This document shows, one piece after another, positions 1-9,857 of a DNA stretch of 64,000 nucleotides. Below the pieces are notes generated by a model. That model made no database searches and was not told the DNA's origin. It saw only the letters and a list, made by a program, of their open reading frames with translations. The DNA lies in the NCBI GenBank assembly GCA_027491395.1, contig JAOZFI010000036.1, positions 1 through 64,000 of the forward strand. The letters are read 5' to 3'. This DNA comes from Thermoproteota archaeon. GTDB lineage: Archaea > Korarchaeota > Korarchaeia > Korarchaeales > Korarchaeaceae. Position 1 is the stretch's first letter. Each line of letters begins with the position of its first letter. The translations under genes were made by a program, and so were the position numbers.

Positions 1-259
1 AAGGACTCACACCCCAATTCATCGCGAGGAGGGTCGATGTATATGCCCCAACAGCGAAGAAGGCTGCATGCCCTAGAGAAAGTCTACCAGTATACCCTAC
101 CAGTATATCCAAGCTGGCAGCCGTCACTGCGTAAAGCATGACTAGTATGGTCACGTGAGTGACATAGTCCCCAGCTAGAGGGACGGGTATCAGCAGGATC
201 AGAGCGATCAGATAGTACTTGGAGATCTCCGTAACTACATCCTTAGTGATCCCCAGCAT
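1..259 (-). CDS. livM: branched-chain amino acid ABC transporter permease LivM (partial, runs off left edge)
   Basis: Reverse-strand reading from ATG at 259: MLGITKDVVTEISKYYLIALILLIPVPLAGDYVTHVTILVMLYAVTAASLDILVGYTGRLSLGHAAFFAVGAY; start overlaps the LivH stop (ATGA). Confidence 0.85.
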   Translation of the reverse strand, partial: MLGITKDVVTEISKYYLIALILLIPVPLAGDYVTHVTILVMLYAVTAASLDILVGYTGRLSLGHAAFFAVGAYTSTLLAMNWGVSP

Positions 260-1176
260 CACTTCCTCCCTCCTCCTAGGATGCCTTCCGGCCTGACCCA
301 GAGCACTATGATCATTATCACGAAAGCCACGACCTGCTTATACTCAGTTCCTAGGAACAGCCCTCCCAAGCTCTCAGCTAGGCCGATGAGAAAGCCTGCC
401 AAGATGCTCCCAATTACGTTCCCCATGCCTCCCGTGATCACCACCACAAAGGCCTTGGCGACCACGTCCAGACCCATGGTCGGGTACACGTTGTAAATGG
501 GTCCAAGAATGCCACCCGCGAGCGCGGCCAGCCCCGTAGATAGAAACATAGTAATATCGTATATCTTGTATATGTTCACTCCCACAAGCATTGCAGCTGA
601 CGGGTTCTGGGCAGTTGCTCTTATTGCCCTACCCGTCTTAGTGAACTTGAGGAAAGCATATAGCCCAACAAGCGTTGCTATGGCCACCACAAATGCTATT
701 AGCCTAGCCAAACTGAATGACAATCCTCCGGGCAGCTTGACTATGTGCTTGGTCAGCGGGCTGGGTATGGAGATCGGTATGGGTCCCCACAAGACGAGTG
801 CTAGATCCACGAAGAGTATGCTGAGACCTATCGTGAGCATAATGAACTTCAGATCTTGGAAGTAGAAGGCGGCAGCACCCTTAACCTCCTTCAGCTCCTC
901 ATACAGAGACTTGAACAGTAGCCTATTTATGGCTATACCGACCGCTCCGACAGCGATAGCCGCTAGAGGAGCCAGTATGAACGGATCTCCTCCTATCAAT
1001 GTGACAAAGGTGTAGGTGAAGTAAGCTCCAAGCATGTAGAACTCTCCATGCGCGAAGTTGCTCAATCTCATGACCCCAAATATCATCGTGAGGCCGACGC
1101 CTATCACTCCATAGATACCACCTATCATTAGGCCGAAGAGTATCTGCTCTAGGAGCTCCATGGGTTGTATTACCAC
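259..1176 (-). CDS. livH: branched-chain amino acid ABC transporter permease LivH
   Basis: Typical LivH motifs (GLMIGGIYGVIGVGLTMIFGVMRLSNFAHGEFYMLGAY; FVVVITGGMGNVIGSILAG). Confidence 0.92.
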   Translation of the reverse strand: MVIQPMELLEQILFGLMIGGIYGVIGVGLTMIFGVMRLSNFAHGEFYMLGAYFTYTFVTLIGGDPFILAPLAAIAVGAVGIAINRLLFKSLYEELKEVKGAAAFYFQDLKFIMLTIGLSILFVDLALVLWGPIPISIPSPLTKHIVKLPGGLSFSLARLIAFVVAIATLVGLYAFLKFTKTGRAIRATAQNPSAAMLVGVNIYKIYDITMFLSTGLAALAGGILGPIYNVYPTMGLDVVAKAFVVVITGGMGNVIGSILAGFLIGLAESLGGLFLGTEYKQVVAFVIMIIVLWVRPEGILGGGRK

Positions 1177-1219
1177 GATTCATCCCTTCCCAAAAGGAAA
1201 AAGTGGAAATGAGGGTTGA

Positions 1220-2425
1220 TCAGCCACCGTAAAGCTTCTCTGGAGGTATGTACTCTCCCTGCTTATCCGACGGTGGGTAGAGGATGACTCTCTTGAGTTC
1301 TCCCCCGACCTTCTGTACTTGGACAAGCAGTACCTTGGTCTGGGCTTGACCTTTCTCGTCGAAGTATATGGTTCCCTGAGCTCCCTCGAACTTGAGAGAT
1401 CTTATAGCATCAGCCACTTTATCGACATCCCATGTACCTGCCTTCTCAACGCCCAGCTTGAACGCCAAGAAGGCGTCCCAGACTCCAGCAGCGTACATCG
1501 CTGGGCTCCTTCCCCACCTCTCCCTGAATTTCTTGACGAACTCAGCTGCAGCGGGTCTCTTTGAGGTGGGCTCGAAGTAACTCACATGAACCAGCCCAAG
1601 AGCATCGTCATCCGCCAACTGTAGGAACTCGTCACTGGTCACTCCGCCTAGCATGACGAATTGCTTGTAGAGACCTATCTCGTGGGCCTGCCTGAGTATG
1701 TTGGCAGCATCCCTTATGTTAGCGACGACGAATATCACATCGGGATTGGCTGCCTTTATCTTGGATAGCTGCGATGTGAAGTCAGTCGATCCCTTGTCGA
1801 AGTACTCCTCCGCAACTATTTTGACTCCCTTCGACTTGGCCCGATCTCCCCATATCTTGAGCCCCTCTCTCCCATAATCATCATTCACACCCAGCATTGC
1901 AGCAGTCTTGGGTTTCAGGTGCTCCACCACCCAATCAGCGTTCTGCGTCGTCTGCATCCGCTGATTAGCGCAGGTTCTGAATGTGTACTTGTATCCCTGC
2001 TCCGTTATTTTAGTAGCAACTGAAACTGGTACAAACAGAAGCCTCTTCGCCTCCATGATCGAAGGCTGAACTGCTAAAGTGACCGTAGAACAGTACTCTC
2101 CGAATACAGCGTATACGTTCTCCTGAGTGAGCAACCTCTGGACTGCTGCGGTCGCCTTGGTGGGATTGCACTCGGTGTCCTCTATAACTAACTCAACCTT
2201 CTTACCCAGTATTCCTCCCTGCTTGTTTATCTCATCAACGGCCAAGATAGCTGCCTGCTTCATATCCAAACCATGCTCAGCCAATCCACCAGTCAAAGGA
2301 GCTATTAAACCGACTTTCACGGTTCCACCAGCGGCAGGTCCAGTCTGGGTTAGATAGAATGCGGCGGCCGCTATCACGATAAGGGCTACAACAACGATAA
2401 CTAACACATTCTTGCTAAGAGCCAT
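1220..2425 (-). CDS. livK: branched-chain amino acid ABC transporter substrate-binding protein LivK
   Basis: N-terminal membrane anchor/signal, then VKVGLIAPLTGGLAEHGLDMKQAAILAVDEINKQGGILGKKVELVIEDTE, typical periplasmic-binding fold I; upstream of livHM. Confidence 0.92.
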   Translation of the reverse strand: MALSKNVLVIVVVALIVIAAAAFYLTQTGPAAGGTVKVGLIAPLTGGLAEHGLDMKQAAILAVDEINKQGGILGKKVELVIEDTECNPTKATAAVQRLLTQENVYAVFGEYCSTVTLAVQPSIMEAKRLLFVPVSVATKITEQGYKYTFRTCANQRMQTTQNADWVVEHLKPKTAAMLGVNDDYGREGLKIWGDRAKSKGVKIVAEEYFDKGSTDFTSQLSKIKAANPDVIFVVANIRDAANILRQAHEIGLYKQFVMLGGVTSDEFLQLADDDALGLVHVSYFEPTSKRPAAAEFVKKFRERWGRSPAMYAAGVWDAFLAFKLGVEKAGTWDVDKVADAIRSLKFEGAQGTIYFDEKGQAQTKVLLVQVQKVGGELKRVILYPPSDKQGEYIPPEKLYGG

Positions 2426-2714
2426 ACGCTCCCCCGCTAATCCAGAGAAGTTACTTTTAAAGATTGATAGTTTAAAGATGTCATCTCATATCTAAGAGCC
2501 CTCAGATCCCGGTGTTTCCGAAAAAGATGCTTATAATTGGAATATAACACTGTAATACTATACGCGCGCGGTCAATCCGGTAGGAGTTGACAGCGCATAT
2601 CGACGAATTACGTACTTGATTTGTGGGTGTCAATGAACCAGAGAAGTTATCTTTCGTAGAAAAGTTCTTAGCTTAGCTAACTGATATAATGCATACCAAT
2701 CAGGAGGGATTCTT

Positions 2715-3656
2715 ATGGCATTGTTCGATCTGAGAGGTAGGGATTTCATCACCACAAGGGACTTCACGAGAGAAGAGCTGGAGTACCTTATCCAGATGTC
2801 TATGGATCTGAAGAAAATGTGGTACTCTGGGATAAGGGTTAAGCCCTTGGAGGGGAAAGCCGTTGCTCTTCTGTTTAAGAAGCCCTCTACCAGAACCAGA
2901 AACTCATTTCAGGCAGCTGTTTACCGGTTAGGTGGATTTTCCGTTTACATGAGGCCTGATGAGCTCCAGCTCAAGAGAGGTGAGCCCTTAAAAGATACGG
3001 CTAGAGTCCTCGACAGGTATTACGACGCCCTTGTCATAAGGACCTTCGGTCAGGACGAGATAGAGGAGTACGCTAAGTGGATGAGGAACCCCGTTGTTAA
3101 TGCGCTCTCTGATGAGGAACATCCCTGTCAGGCCATGGCCGACCTCATGACCATAAAGGAGAAGTTCGGTTACTGGGAGGGACTCAAGCTCGTTTACACC
3201 GGTGACGTATGGAATGTGGCGCACTCGCTGATCGCCACCGCGCCAGTGTTTGGGATGGATCTGACCCTCGCGGTCCCCCCCGGGTACGAGCCACTGGAGG
3301 AGATATGGAAGTTCGCGGAGCAGGAGGCTGCGAGGAGGGGGACCAAGCTCGAGATAGTCCATGATCTAAAAGAGGCAGTTAAAGGAGCCGATGTGGTCTA
3401 CGCCAATACTTGGTGGAGCATGGGTAAGCCAGAGGAGACTAAGGAGAAGAGGAAGAAGGACTTCGCTCCCTTCACAGTCACGCCTGAGATTATGAGCTTA
3501 GCGAAGGAGCATGCAATATTCATGCACTGTCTGCCCGCGTACAGGGGCAACGAGATGACCGACGAAGTGATAGAGGGCAAGTGGTCTGTGGTATTCGATC
3601 AGGCCGAGAACAGACTTTGGACCGAGGCCGCGATTCTCGCGGCCATCATAAGGTGA
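2715..3656 (+). CDS. argF: ornithine carbamoyltransferase
   Basis: KKPSTRTRNSFQAAVYRLGG carbamoyl-phosphate motif, DEEHPCQAMADLMT, MHCLPAYRGNE; SD-like ggaggga upstream. Confidence 0.95.
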   Translation: MALFDLRGRDFITTRDFTREELEYLIQMSMDLKKMWYSGIRVKPLEGKAVALLFKKPSTRTRNSFQAAVYRLGGFSVYMRPDELQLKRGEPLKDTARVLDRYYDALVIRTFGQDEIEEYAKWMRNPVVNALSDEEHPCQAMADLMTIKEKFGYWEGLKLVYTGDVWNVAHSLIATAPVFGMDLTLAVPPGYEPLEEIWKFAEQEAARRGTKLEIVHDLKEAVKGADVVYANTWWSMGKPEETKEKRKKDFAPFTVTPEIMSLAKEHAIFMHCLPAYRGNEMTDEVIEGKWSVVFDQAENRLWTEAAILAAIIR

Positions 3657-3681
3657 TACCCCCACTCCCAATTTTTCGAGA

Positions 3682-4626
3682 GTGATGCTTATGGCTAGGT
3701 TGATCACGATAGCCCTTGGAGGCAACGCTCTCCTTCAATACGGGCAGAAGGGAACCTTCGAGGAGCAGCTGGCTAATGCTAGAAGGACGAGTAGGCAACT
3801 GGTGGAGCTCCTCAGGAGGGGATACAGGCTGGTCATCACCCACGGTAATGGGCCCCAAGTAGGCGCCATACTCCTCCAGCAGGAGGCGGCCACTGATCAG
3901 GTTCCTCCCATGCCCCTCCACGCCTGCGGAGCTATGAGTCAAGGGCTTATAGGATACATGATCCAGCAGTCCATGATCAATGAGCTTAAGAGAGCTGAAA
4001 TGGATGTGCCTGTCGCCACAGTGGTCACTCAGGTACTCGTGGATAGGGAAGACCCAGCGTTCCAGAACCCGACCAAGTTCATCGGACCGTGGTACCCTGA
4101 AGAGGAGGCGAAGCGGAAGGAAGAGCAGGGATGGGTTATGAAGTACGATGTGGGGAAGGGTTGGCGGAGAGTGGTACCCTCTCCGGATCCCATAGGACAG
4201 GTGGAGATAGAAGCGATCAGGAGGATGGTGGAAGCGGGAATAGTGGTGATTGCATCCGGAGGGGGAGGAATTCCCGTCATTGACGATGGGGAGTATGAGG
4301 GAGTGGACGCTGTAATAGATAAGGATCTAGCTGGCGAGAGACTGGCCACGTCGCTGGACTCCGACCTCTACATGATACTCACTGACGTGGAGAAGGTCGC
4401 AATAAACTTCAAGAAGCCCAACCAGAGGTTCTTAGATGTCTTGACGCTAGAAGAGGCTAGGGAGTACTACGAGGAGGGACACTTCCCACCGGGGAACATG
4501 GGTCCCAAGGTAAAAGCTGCCATGAGGTTCGTGGAGAGGACGGGCAGGGAAGCCATAATAACGAGCTTGGACAAGATTATCGAGGCGTTAGAGGGCAAGA
4601 CAGGTACCAGAATAGTCCCAAAATAA
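3682..4626 (+). CDS. arcC: carbamate kinase
   Basis: TIALGGNALLQ, ITHGNGPQVGAILLQQE, ASGGGGIPVI, GNMGPKVKAAMRFVE. Confidence 0.95.
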   Translation: MMLMARLITIALGGNALLQYGQKGTFEEQLANARRTSRQLVELLRRGYRLVITHGNGPQVGAILLQQEAATDQVPPMPLHACGAMSQGLIGYMIQQSMINELKRAEMDVPVATVVTQVLVDREDPAFQNPTKFIGPWYPEEEAKRKEEQGWVMKYDVGKGWRRVVPSPDPIGQVEIEAIRRMVEAGIVVIASGGGGIPVIDDGEYEGVDAVIDKDLAGERLATSLDSDLYMILTDVEKVAINFKKPNQRFLDVLTLEEAREYYEEGHFPPGNMGPKVKAAMRFVERTGREAIITSLDKIIEALEGKTGTRIVPK

Positions 4627-4636
4627 ATTGAGGGGT

Positions 4637-5920
4637 TTAAAGCCCCAGAACATCCTCATATCCCTTCAGGTCCAGCAACCCATGTCCGGAAAAGTTGAAG
4701 AGTATCACCTTCTCCCTACCCTCCTCTTTAGCCTTCAGCGCCTCATCTATTGCCGCTTTCACCGCATGGGTGGTTTCCGGGGCTGGGATCAGACCTTCCG
4801 TCATGGCGAATATTCTCCCAGCCTCGAATACGTCCTCTTGTGGGTAAGCAATTGACTTAATTACTCCCTTGGACTTCAGAAGGCTCACCGTCGGAGCGGC
4901 CCCGTGATACCTCAGACCACCAGCGTGTATAGGTGGTGGCACGAAGTCATGCCCGAGCGTGAACATCTTTATGAGAGGAGTCACCCCAGCGCTGTCTCCG
5001 AAGTCGTACCTGTACTCTCCTTCCGTAAGTGAGGGAGAAGCCCTCGGCTCCACTGCTATGACCTTGTACTCCTCTCTTCCACTCAGCATCTCCTCTATGA
5101 AGGGAAAAGTGAGCCCAGCGAAGTTGCTTCCACCTCCAACGCATCCTATGAGCACATCCGGCTTCTCACCCACGATCTCCATCTGCTTCTTGGCCTCTAA
5201 TCCTATTACGGTCTGATGCAGTAGCACATGATTTAGAACGCTTCCCAGCGAGTACTTCGCTTTCTCATCCTTCATCGCCGTCTCTATAGCCTCGCTTATG
5301 GCTATGCCTAGGGAGCCGGGGTGATTCGGATCCTGTTCAAGGTACTTCCTGCCTATCTCAGTCCTGTCGCTCGGTGACGGAACGATATCTGCGCCGTAGA
5401 GCTTCATGACTAGTTTTCTATAGGGCTTCTGTTGGTACGAGATCCTGACCATGAAAACTAGGGCTCTCAGTCCCATCATCGAAGTCGCGTAGGACAGCGC
5501 ACTTCCCCACTGCCCAGCACCCGTTTCAGTCGTCAGGTATTCAAGTCCCTCCTTGGCAGCACAGAAGGCCTGCACTAATGCGGTGTTCAGCTTGTGGCTC
5601 CCCGTCGGAGTCACATCCTCCCTCTTGTAGTATATCTTGGCCGGAGTCCTCAGGTACTCTTCTAATCTCCTAGCCCTGTACAGGGGCGTGGGCCTACCGA
5701 TCCTCACGTAAAACTCCCTGAGCTCTTCAGGTATCTTGATGTACTTCTCCTTGGAGAACTCCTGATTCACGCACTCCTTCGGGAACAGGGGATAGAAATC
5801 CCCTGGTCCCAGTGGCTCCTTCGTCGCCGGATGTATGGGTGGCGGTAAATCAGGCAGATCCGAGACTATGTTGTACCAATAGGTAGGTATCTCCTCTTGA
5901 CCGAGATCCACCCTTATCAT
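4637..5920 (-). CDS. trpB: tryptophan synthase beta chain, TrpB2-type
   Basis: [61 protein letters not shown]-terminal extension as in TrpB2. Confidence 0.92.
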   Translation of the reverse strand: MIRVDLGQEEIPTYWYNIVSDLPDLPPPIHPATKEPLGPGDFYPLFPKECVNQEFSKEKYIKIPEELREFYVRIGRPTPLYRARRLEEYLRTPAKIYYKREDVTPTGSHKLNTALVQAFCAAKEGLEYLTTETGAGQWGSALSYATSMMGLRALVFMVRISYQQKPYRKLVMKLYGADIVPSPSDRTEIGRKYLEQDPNHPGSLGIAISEAIETAMKDEKAKYSLGSVLNHVLLHQTVIGLEAKKQMEIVGEKPDVLIGCVGGGSNFAGLTFPFIEEMLSGREEYKVIAVEPRASPSLTEGEYRYDFGDSAGVTPLIKMFTLGHDFVPPPIHAGGLRYHGAAPTVSLLKSKGVIKSIAYPQEDVFEAGRIFAMTEGLIPAPETTHAVKAAIDEALKAKEEGREKVILFNFSGHGLLDLKGYEDVLGL

Positions 5921-6178
5921 CTGAGTACACCTCCATCCAAGGAGCTGGGCAGGTCGCTGGACGATCCGGACGTTGTATGGAACGCGGGAATGATGACGGT
6001 TGTCTTAGACAAGGAGAGAGGAGATCTCATCAGAGGTCTCTCAAGGCCAAACTAGATCCCCCATACTTGCACCCCCTAGAGCGGGTTGGGTCGGCTGACC
6101 TTCAACAGTTAAAAGCATTACTGTACAGGGAACTCCGCACAGAGCTTTCGGACCCCGATCTTCAAGGAGGCATTCGAA

Positions 6179-7474
6179 ATGGAGAAGCGGAACATCATAA
6201 TACTCTCACTGGTTGGATTCGTCATATCCCTGGGATTCGGTGCCATATCCCCGATCCTCCCTTACTACGTGGTCTACTTGGAGGGAGGGATAACTGAACT
6301 CCCCGAGGAGCTGGGCGTCATAGAGCATGCCTCCCAGTACGCCGTGGAGTACGGTTTAATGATGTCCGCATTTATGCTCACACGGGCCTTCTTCGCTAGG
6401 TACTTCGGCTCCCTCAGCGATAGGATTGGAAGGAAGAAATTGATAACGGCGGGCTCGATCATATACTCGCTTCTGGCCTATGCATACATACTGTCCTCGA
6501 GTGTTTATGACCTCTATGCTATTAGAGCCCTTCAGGGAATTGCTTCAGCCATGGTCTGGCCTGTCGCCGAGGCATTGCTGATGGACAGCGTTCCAAGCGA
6601 GATGAGGGGGAGATCCATGGCGATATACATGACCTTAACGAATCTGGCAATGATCGGGGGTCCGGCCATAGGCGTGGGTATCTACAAATTCGGTATCCAA
6701 ATTCTGGGGATAAGAGATGTTGAACAGGCGCTGAAGTTCCCCTTCATCGGTTTAGCGGTTATATCGGCGTTCTCCGTTCTCTTCTCCTTACTACTCAAGG
6801 AGAATAGGGCGGAGCTCGATAAGAAGGCAATAGATTCACTCAAATCAGATGTTAAACTCCCTAAATCTATCAGAAGAAGCATAAACGCGATTTACGTTAT
6901 GGCATTGGCTAACGGATTTGCAATGGGATTCATAGCTCCAATAATGAGCCTCTACATTATACAGTTCATTTCATCGGACCCGGCCGCAATAGCAGTGGTC
7001 ACCACAGTCTCCGGACTCTTTGGATTAGCAGCCGCTTACCCAGGAGGGAGATTGAGCGACAGATTTGGGAGGAAACCACTGATCTTAATAGCTGGAGTCT
7101 TCTCACGTCTCATGACCTTGCTGATACCCACTGCTAGAGATGTAGAGGGACTTACGGTCATATCCACCGTCAGATCCATCGCATTCAACATGTACATACC
7201 CTCGTTTAGAGCGCTCCAGGCTGATATAGCCCCGAAGAACATAAGGGGAAAGGTGTTCGGGACGGTACAAGCTATGTTCAACTTCGGGGCAGTTTTGGGT
7301 CCGGTAGTTGGTGGTCAGCTCTACAAAGAATTCGCTCCTCGAAATGTACAGGTGGGGAGCATCGTCCTACCTGGCGCCGCGTTATCCTTCATAGCCAGCG
7401 CTTCCATCGGATTGTTCACTCTGTTGCTGTTCGCCCTGTTCGTGGAAGAACCGGCTAATCCCCAAGGACAGTAA
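6179..7474 (+). CDS. MFS transporter
   Basis: 12-TM-like hydrophobic profile, GSLSDRIGRKKLI and GGRLSDRFGRKPLI MFS loop motifs. Confidence 0.88.
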   Translation: MEKRNIIILSLVGFVISLGFGAISPILPYYVVYLEGGITELPEELGVIEHASQYAVEYGLMMSAFMLTRAFFARYFGSLSDRIGRKKLITAGSIIYSLLAYAYILSSSVYDLYAIRALQGIASAMVWPVAEALLMDSVPSEMRGRSMAIYMTLTNLAMIGGPAIGVGIYKFGIQILGIRDVEQALKFPFIGLAVISAFSVLFSLLLKENRAELDKKAIDSLKSDVKLPKSIRRSINAIYVMALANGFAMGFIAPIMSLYIIQFISSDPAAIAVVTTVSGLFGLAAAYPGGRLSDRFGRKPLILIAGVFSRLMTLLIPTARDVEGLTVISTVRSIAFNMYIPSFRALQADIAPKNIRGKVFGTVQAMFNFGAVLGPVVGGQLYKEFAPRNVQVGSIVLPGAALSFIASASIGLFTLLLFALFVEEPANPQGQ

Positions 7475-7859
7475 CTATTACCTTTCTAATGCGTGGATGG
7501 GTATCCACCTCAACCCATATGATGCTCTGCCAAGTTCCTAACGCTAAAGACCCGCCGATCACAGGAAACACCTTGCTGGGTTCCATTAGGATTGATCTGA
7601 TATGGGAATGCGCATTTACCGGGTGTTTGTATTCGGCGTGACGGGGAATGATCCTCTCAAGAACCTCCCTCAAATCCTCTAACAGGGACGGATCATTCTC
7701 GTTGATTATAATGGCCCCAGTAGCGTGGGGCGCGAAGACCACGGCTATTCCGTCTCTAATCCTGCTCTTCTCGACTATCTCCTGAATCTTATCGGTTATA
7801 TTGATGAAGCTGATCTCCCCCTCCGTCTTGAACGAGAAGGTGGATGTAATTACCTTCAA
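7455..7859 (-). CDS. YjbQ/UPF0047 family protein
   Basis: VVFAPHATGAIIINENDPSLLEDL...HPVNAHSHIRSILM...GTWQSIIWVEVDTHPRIRKVIV. Longest ORF starts at 7877; a TTG at 7859 preceded by GAGGTGA gives the usual N-terminus. Confidence 0.85.
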   Translation of the reverse strand: MKVITSTFSFKTEGEISFINITDKIQEIVEKSRIRDGIAVVFAPHATGAIIINENDPSLLEDLREVLERIIPRHAEYKHPVNAHSHIRSILMEPSKVFPVIGGSLALGTWQSIIWVEVDTHPRIRKVIVTVLGD

Positions 7860-7904
7860 GGACCACTCACCTCGCACCTAAAATGTGATAAAATGTAAAT
7901 CTTC

Positions 7905-8606
7905 ATGGGGGTTCCACAGCCTGTGAGACTGAGGGAAGAGGCTCTGAGGAGCATCCACCTCATGGTGAGCGGTAGATGGGACAGAATCCCAGAAAGCCTC
8001 CTCTTATACTTCGAAGAGGAGCTAGGAGGGGATGACCTGGGCCGGGATCTAGTTGGAGTGGCCTTCCTCCTCATAAAACTCGGGGTGAGCCCCGAGAAAG
8101 CGATAGCGCTCCTCGATTGGAAGGACTTCGAGGGATTATGCGAGAGAGGGCTCCAAGTATCCGGATTTTCCACTAAGAGGGGTCTTCGATTCACACTGCA
8201 GGGGAAAAGATACGAAATAGATGTGGTGGCTTCCGACGGTGAGGTGACACTGGCTCTCGATTGCAAGATGTGGTCGAAGGGGAGTTCTCCCAAGGTTTAC
8301 AAAATACTCGAGGCCGCTGAGCACCAATATATAAGGACAATAGCCCTGAAACAAGCTATTGAACGACGATTATTAGAGGATGTTCATCCAAAACCAGGAC
8401 ATGGTGTCCTAGTACCGTGTGTCGTCACTTGGCTGGATTTCGGCTCTAAACTATCCAAATCAGGCGTCCCAGTAGTCCCGATTTCCAAGTTCCCTTCCTT
8501 CGTGAACGACATCAGATCCATCTTGGCAGAGATAGCTTCTTTAGAGACCGATTTCAGGGTTAAGATTGGGAGAGAAGCTTCCTCACAGCATCGGTTACCT
8601 CTCTGA
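7905..8606 (+). CDS. hypothetical protein with possible PD-(D/E)XK nuclease-like core
   Basis: RYEIDVVASDGEVTLALDCKMWSKGSSPKVYKILEAAEHQY resembles the D...(D/E)xK motif of restriction-like nucleases. Confidence 0.5.
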   Translation: MGVPQPVRLREEALRSIHLMVSGRWDRIPESLLLYFEEELGGDDLGRDLVGVAFLLIKLGVSPEKAIALLDWKDFEGLCERGLQVSGFSTKRGLRFTLQGKRYEIDVVASDGEVTLALDCKMWSKGSSPKVYKILEAAEHQYIRTIALKQAIERRLLEDVHPKPGHGVLVPCVVTWLDFGSKLSKSGVPVVPISKFPSFVNDIRSILAEIASLETDFRVKIGREASSQHRLPL

Positions 8607-9846
8607 GGCTCACCGTCGTTCTGGTCTGCTCCGTGTAGAGCGTGACGGTTTCGGATTCCTCCTCCTTGGGACCCACGAACGCCATGATTTCAGCCCCCAA
8701 TTTACGAGCGTACTCCCTCTGACTCGACTGACTCCTCCTCATCAGATCGAGGGAAACGTAGAACCCTCCCCTCCTCAGCATCTCAGCGACCCTCCAAGCG
8801 TACTTCCAGCTATCCCTCTTGACACTGACCACGAACACCTGCACGTAACTCCTCTCATCCAAGTTGAAGATCCCGAGCTCCAGTCCCGCATCAATGAGCC
8901 GCTCAACTCCCACGCTCACCCCGGTGGCCGGGACATCCTTATTGGAGTACATTCCGATTAGCCTGTCATATCTTCCACCCCCGGCCAGTGAACCTATTCT
9001 GGGTTCCCTAACCACCGTCTCGAAAACGGGTCCGGTGTAGTACTCGAGACCCCTGACCAGCGACAGGTCGAAGACCAGTCTCTCATCACCTACTATCGAG
9101 AAGATCTCCTCCAAGTGTTTGAGTGCCTCGTAAACGGCCTCATTCCTCATTGAGCTCAAGTCCTCGACTATTTCCGAGAATCCTCCCCTCTTAGAAATGA
9201 GATCCATTATTCTATCGACCAGATCCTCATGCATCCCCTTAGATAGGAGATCCGCCCTCACCCCCTCTTCACCGATCTTGTCCAGCTTATCTATAGATCT
9301 GTAGACTGGGATGGGATTGGAAATACCAAGTTCCTCCTCAAAAATGCCCGTTAGGAGCCGTCTATCATTCAATTTCACCGTGAAATCCCTGAAACCAAAT
9401 TCTCTCATTACCTCAGTGTTCAGGCTTATCACCTCAGCGTCGGCCTCGGGATAGGGGCTGCCTACCACATCCGCATCACACTGCCAGAATTCCCTGTACC
9501 TACCCCTCTGAGGTTCCTCGTGCCTCCATACTCTCCCTATGTGATACCTCTTGAACGGCAACGGCGTTTCCGGATGCATGGCCATGTACCTAGCTAGGGG
9601 GAAGGTGAGCTCGTACCTCAGGGTGTACCACTCCTTGCTGAGGAAGTCCGGAAATATGAACATGAGTCGGCTCTCCGCCTCCTCTCCCAACTTGCCCTTG
9701 ACGGTCTCCCAGTACTCCAGTGCGGGAGTCTCGAATGGGTCGAAGCCGTAGCGCTTGAACACCTCTTCTATTCTCGACATGATCCGCTTCCTTAGTATCA
9801 TAAATGGAGGGGGGAAGTCCCTGAACCCCCTCGGTATCGAGACCAA
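8560..9846 (-). CDS. hisS: histidyl-tRNA synthetase
   Basis: IPRGFRDFPP, TLRYELTFPLARYMA, KRYHIGRVWRHEEPQRGRYREFWQCDADVVG, GGGRYDRLIGMY. Longest ORF starts at 9882; TTG at 9846 preceded by GGGTGG is the likelier start. Confidence 0.93.
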   Translation of the reverse strand: MVSIPRGFRDFPPPFMILRKRIMSRIEEVFKRYGFDPFETPALEYWETVKGKLGEEAESRLMFIFPDFLSKEWYTLRYELTFPLARYMAMHPETPLPFKRYHIGRVWRHEEPQRGRYREFWQCDADVVGSPYPEADAEVISLNTEVMREFGFRDFTVKLNDRRLLTGIFEEELGISNPIPVYRSIDKLDKIGEEGVRADLLSKGMHEDLVDRIMDLISKRGGFSEIVEDLSSMRNEAVYEALKHLEEIFSIVGDERLVFDLSLVRGLEYYTGPVFETVVREPRIGSLAGGGRYDRLIGMYSNKDVPATGVSVGVERLIDAGLELGIFNLDERSYVQVFVVSVKRDSWKYAWRVAEMLRRGGFYVSLDLMRRSQSSQREYARKLGAEIMAFVGPKEEESETVTLYTEQTRTTVSLREVTDAVRKLLSQS

Positions 9847-9857
9847 AATTTTCCACC

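Noticed and set aside
5977-6297. 106-aa plus-strand ORF
   Set aside because: Low-complexity Arg/His-rich composition, overlaps the true MFS start at 6179 in another frame.
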